From positions 1 through 8,143 of the forward strand of contig CAMDVY010000118.1 in assembly GCA_945878745.1 (NCBI GenBank): a stretch of 8,143 nt of DNA, read 5' to 3'. The translations under genes were made by a program, and so were the position numbers. The stretch comes from Klebsiella pneumoniae (lineage in GTDB: Bacteria > Pseudomonadota > Gammaproteobacteria > Pseudomonadales > Azotimanducaceae). The notes below the pieces were generated by a model. The model was not told the origin of the DNA. It saw nothing but the letters and a program-made list of their open reading frames with translations, and searched no databases. Positions 6,473 to 8,143 of this stretch are shown here, in pieces; within the stretch, counting starts at the first letter, position 1, and every line of letters starts with the position of its first letter.

Positions 6473-6883
6473 ATGGTCGATGTTCAGCGTCCATTGCCCG
6501 ACGTTACCGAAGAAGACACTCACGAATTCTGGGCAGCCACCAGGAGTGGTCGACTTGTCTATCAACAGTGCGCGCAATGCGACGCCGTGGTCTTCTACCC
6601 CCGTCGACATTGCACGGGCTGCACGAGTGGCCAGCTTGAATGGAAGACAGCGAAAGGAACAGGGACGATTTATACCTACTCGGTCGTCCGCCAGAGCTAT
6701 CACCCCTTCTTCCGCTCCCAGGTACCTTACGTGGTCGCCTGGATCGATCTCGACGAAGGACTGCGCCTTGTCTCCAACGTGCTGGGCGTTGCTGCTCCAG
6801 ATCTCGGCTTGATCGGCAAACGTGTACGGGTTGATTGGGAAACCCATGAATCGGTGTCGATACCCTTGTTTCGTCTGGTTTGA
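6473..6883 (+). CDS. Zn-ribbon/OB-fold (DUF35) protein, module 2
   Basis: The 136-residue product has the EFWAATRSGRLVYQQC N-terminal helix region (18-33). Its zinc ribbon has ligands C33xxC36 and C47xxC50. The OB fold spans about 57-136 (GTGTIYTYSVV, PYVVAWIDL, GKRVRVDWE, PLFRLV). It is the expected small partner of the preceding thiolase-like protein and starts 2 nt after its stop, with GGGGAGGG 7 nt before the ATG. Length and domain order match the family and the module 1 copy, although the two DUF35 proteins are clearly divergent in sequence. Here the DUF35 gene follows the thiolase-like gene, whereas in module 1 it precedes it. The TetR gene begins 7 nt after this stop, so these genes probably share a transcript. 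Confidence 0.92.
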   Translation: MVDVQRPLPDVTEEDTHEFWAATRSGRLVYQQCAQCDAVVFYPRRHCTGCTSGQLEWKTAKGTGTIYTYSVVRQSYHPFFRSQVPYVVAWIDLDEGLRLVSNVLGVAAPDLGLIGKRVRVDWETHESVSIPLFRLV

Positions 6884-6890
6884 AATTCGT

Positions 6891-7583
6891 ATGCAGACTC
6901 CTGCTCCCATTCGAAACACGGACCGGGGACGAGCATTGAAAGGGCTGACTGAACGACAGATTCGTCGCCGGGAGGGCATCCTTGCTACCGCCCGGGAGCT
7001 CATCACAAAACATGGTGTTGATGGTGTCACCATGCGTGAGCTGGCTCGGGATAGCGGCGTCACCCCCAAGACCCTGTATTCACTGTTCGAGAACAAAGAG
7101 CGGTTGCTGCTGACTGCTGTAGAAGAACGATATCGGTATCTGTATCAGATGATCGATGAAGCCCACTTCGAACATGGTATCGACCGGCTTTTTTACATCA
7201 TCGAGACCGTGGCCGAAACCACGCGAAAGAATGCGGAGTATGCAAAAGCGCTGGCGCCCATCCTGAGTCAGGATTCCGTTTCGCCCGTTACGGCTATTCG
7301 CAAAGCGGCCTATCACCGTGCGGTTCAACAAATCGCGGACGAAGGCGATTTCCAGGATTGGGTGGATGTTGGCCTGATCAACAAGGTGGTCTACCAGCAG
7401 ATCATCATGGTGGGACAGTCACGCTGGTATGCCCGGGAAGCGGCAAAAAAATCCACCATGGAGATGACCACGCTGGACCTGGCCCTGGTGTTGCGGTCGG
7501 TGACTGACGGGTACACGCATGCGCGGACAACCGAAGTGATCAAGGACATACAGGTGAAAGTCGGGAATGCGGCGCGCCGTTGA
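6891..7583 (+). CDS. TetR/AcrR-family transcriptional regulator
   Basis: The 230-residue product has an N-terminal TetR DNA-binding domain. It includes RREGILATARELITKHGVDGVTMRELARDSGVTPKTLYSLFENKERLL (about 26-73), with the helix-turn-helix near 48-66 and the family-typical TLYSLFENKE ending. The remaining helical C-terminal half (about 80-230) would bind a small-molecule ligand and dimerise; it has no recognisable subfamily signature. TetR proteins are usually repressors released by a ligand, often an acyl-CoA or the pathway substrate in catabolic clusters. The location 7 nt after module 2 and before a transporter suggests local control of these genes. No obvious palindromic operator was seen. 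The ATG at 6891 has no clear ribosome binding site, which fits coupling to the gene before. A TTG at 6936 behind GGGGACGAG would remove 15 residues and keep the whole domain. Confidence 0.93.
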   Translation: MQTPAPIRNTDRGRALKGLTERQIRRREGILATARELITKHGVDGVTMRELARDSGVTPKTLYSLFENKERLLLTAVEERYRYLYQMIDEAHFEHGIDRLFYIIETVAETTRKNAEYAKALAPILSQDSVSPVTAIRKAAYHRAVQQIADEGDFQDWVDVGLINKVVYQQIIMVGQSRWYAREAAKKSTMEMTTLDLALVLRSVTDGYTHARTTEVIKDIQVKVGNAARR

Positions 7584-7634
7584 CTTGCTGGCTGCCTGGG
7601 TTCACGAGTCAACTGACGACCTTATGGAGGGTGT

Positions 7635-8143
7635 GTGGAGACCAAGGCGGAAAGCAGCTCGCTCGAGGGGGTTGCGGTGAGTGAGTCGACCGCTAAGCCG
7701 CTGTCGCGCCGGACACTCTTCTACTATGGGCTGGCTGACATGCCAATCCAGATGGCGGCCGTTCCGATTGCCGCGTTTGTGCCCAACTACTACGCCCATG
7801 ACCTGGGCGTCAGCCTCGTCGCTATTGCCTGGGTGACGCTGGCGGCTCGCATCTTCGATATGGTGACCGATCCACTCATGGGGTGGATTTCTGATCGTAC
7901 CAAAACTCGTTGGGGCCGCCGGCGAATCTGGATGGCTCTCTCGATCCCGCTGCTGTGGATCGCAGTCTACAAGCTGTTTTTTCCCGAACCACCGGTAGAC
8001 GAATGGTATCTGCTCACGTGGATGATCGTGTTGTGGACTGGCTGGACGATGTTGTTCATACCCTACTACGCGTGGGCGGCTGAAATGTCTGCCGATTATC
8101 ACGAACGAACCCGCATTACCGGTTGGCGTGCCTGGCTCGGACT
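7635..8143 (+). CDS. GPH-type MFS transporter, N-terminal part (cut by window edge)
   Basis: An open frame of 169 codons runs off the right edge. It encodes LSRRTLFYYGLADMPIQ followed by several hydrophobic segments. The cytoplasmic loop signature DPLMGWISDRTKTRWGRRR and the later PYYAWAAEMSADYHERTR identify the glycoside-pentoside-hexuronide:cation symporter family (MFS_2, MelB-like), inner-membrane carriers of about 450 residues. Family members in lipid or steroid gene neighbourhoods have no proven sugar substrate, so I make no substrate call. The start is ambiguous. The GTG at 7635 has GGAGG 4 nt upstream. The GTG at 7677 (GAGGGG at 7665-7670, spacing 6) gives the shorter N-terminus more usual for the family. 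I give the longer form. The gene starts 51 nt after the TetR stop on the same strand, without a visible terminator between, so it may be in the same operon or the repressor's target. Confidence 0.88.
   Translation, partial: METKAESSSLEGVAVSESTAKPLSRRTLFYYGLADMPIQMAAVPIAAFVPNYYAHDLGVSLVAIAWVTLAARIFDMVTDPLMGWISDRTKTRWGRRRIWMALSIPLLWIAVYKLFFPEPPVDEWYLLTWMIVLWTGWTMLFIPYYAWAAEMSADYHERTRITGWRAWLG
7665..7670 (+). promoter_or_regulatory. Alternative internal ribosome binding site (GAGGGG) for the MFS gene
   Basis: GAGGGG sits 6 nt before an in-frame GTG at 7677. That start would give the N-terminus MSESTAKPLSRRTLFYYG, closer to the usual length ahead of the first membrane helix than the start at 7635. 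Confidence 0.45.

Noticed and set aside
6434..7096. Minus-strand open frame of 220 codons spanning the DUF35 and TetR genes
   Set aside because: It overlaps two well-supported genes on the plus strand and has no family motif.
7579..7617. Inverted GTTGAC...GTCAAC and the palindrome GTCAACTGAC as a TetR operator
   Set aside because: The arms are only 4-6 bp, with a 23-nt gap in the longer pair, and they partly lie in the TetR coding end. This is too weak to call.
7602..8102. Minus-strand open frame of 166 codons at the right end
   Set aside because: It is antisense to the MFS transporter, whose GPH signature is unmistakable.

Overview
This is a bacterial window of moderately high GC. Most of it is a plus-strand cluster of coenzyme-A or lipid-type catabolic genes. 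A gammaproteobacterial origin is my best inference. It rests mainly on a REP-type repeat pair whose units begin with GTAGGAGCG, a form typical of Pseudomonas and Xanthomonas relatives, and on the mix of gene families. No rRNA, tRNA or marker gene fixes the taxon.

Layout: (a) 1-207, minus strand: the 5' end of a flavoprotein with an NAD(P)/FAD-binding Rossmann fold, running off the left edge. (b) 208-306: divergent intergenic region. (c) 307-1095: TIGR00266/AIM24-family protein. (d) 1149-1994: luciferase-like (LLM) flavin or F420 oxidoreductase. (e) 1995-2212: gap carrying an inverted pair of REP hairpins with compensatory base changes. (f) 2213-2629 and 2632-3843: module 1, a Zn-ribbon/OB-fold (DUF35) protein followed 2 nt later by a thiolase-superfamily (SCP-x/Ltp-like) protein. 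(g) 3867-5156: DNA polymerase IV (dinB), starting 23 nt after thiolase 1. (h) 5157-5276: intergenic region with three tandem 11-bp repeats. (i) 5277-6470 and 6473-6883: module 2, a second thiolase-like gene followed 2 nt later by a second DUF35 gene, in the opposite order to module 1. (j) 6891-7583: TetR-family repressor. (k) 7635 to the right edge: N-terminal part of a GPH-type (MelB-like) MFS transporter.

How the genes may work together: DUF35 proteins are known small partners of thiolase-superfamily enzymes. Examples are the archaeal acetoacetyl-CoA thiolase/HMG-CoA synthase complex and the Ltp2-ChsH2 steroid side-chain aldolase. The window therefore appears to encode two enzyme-partner complexes acting on acyl-CoA thioesters, plus an oxidoreductase, a local repressor and a transporter. 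The two thiolase-like proteins differ at catalytic positions. The first keeps both thiolase cysteine positions and the histidine; the second has Ser and Ala in place of the cysteines but keeps the histidine. The second may thus be an Ltp2-like aldolase or lyase rather than a thiolase. The substrate (steroid, isoprenoid or other branched acyl-CoA) cannot be read from the sequence.

The most notable points are the two mirrored modules with divergent active sites, a dinB gene inserted between them without a visible SOS box, the covarying REP pair, and the 11-bp tandem repeats just upstream of module 2.
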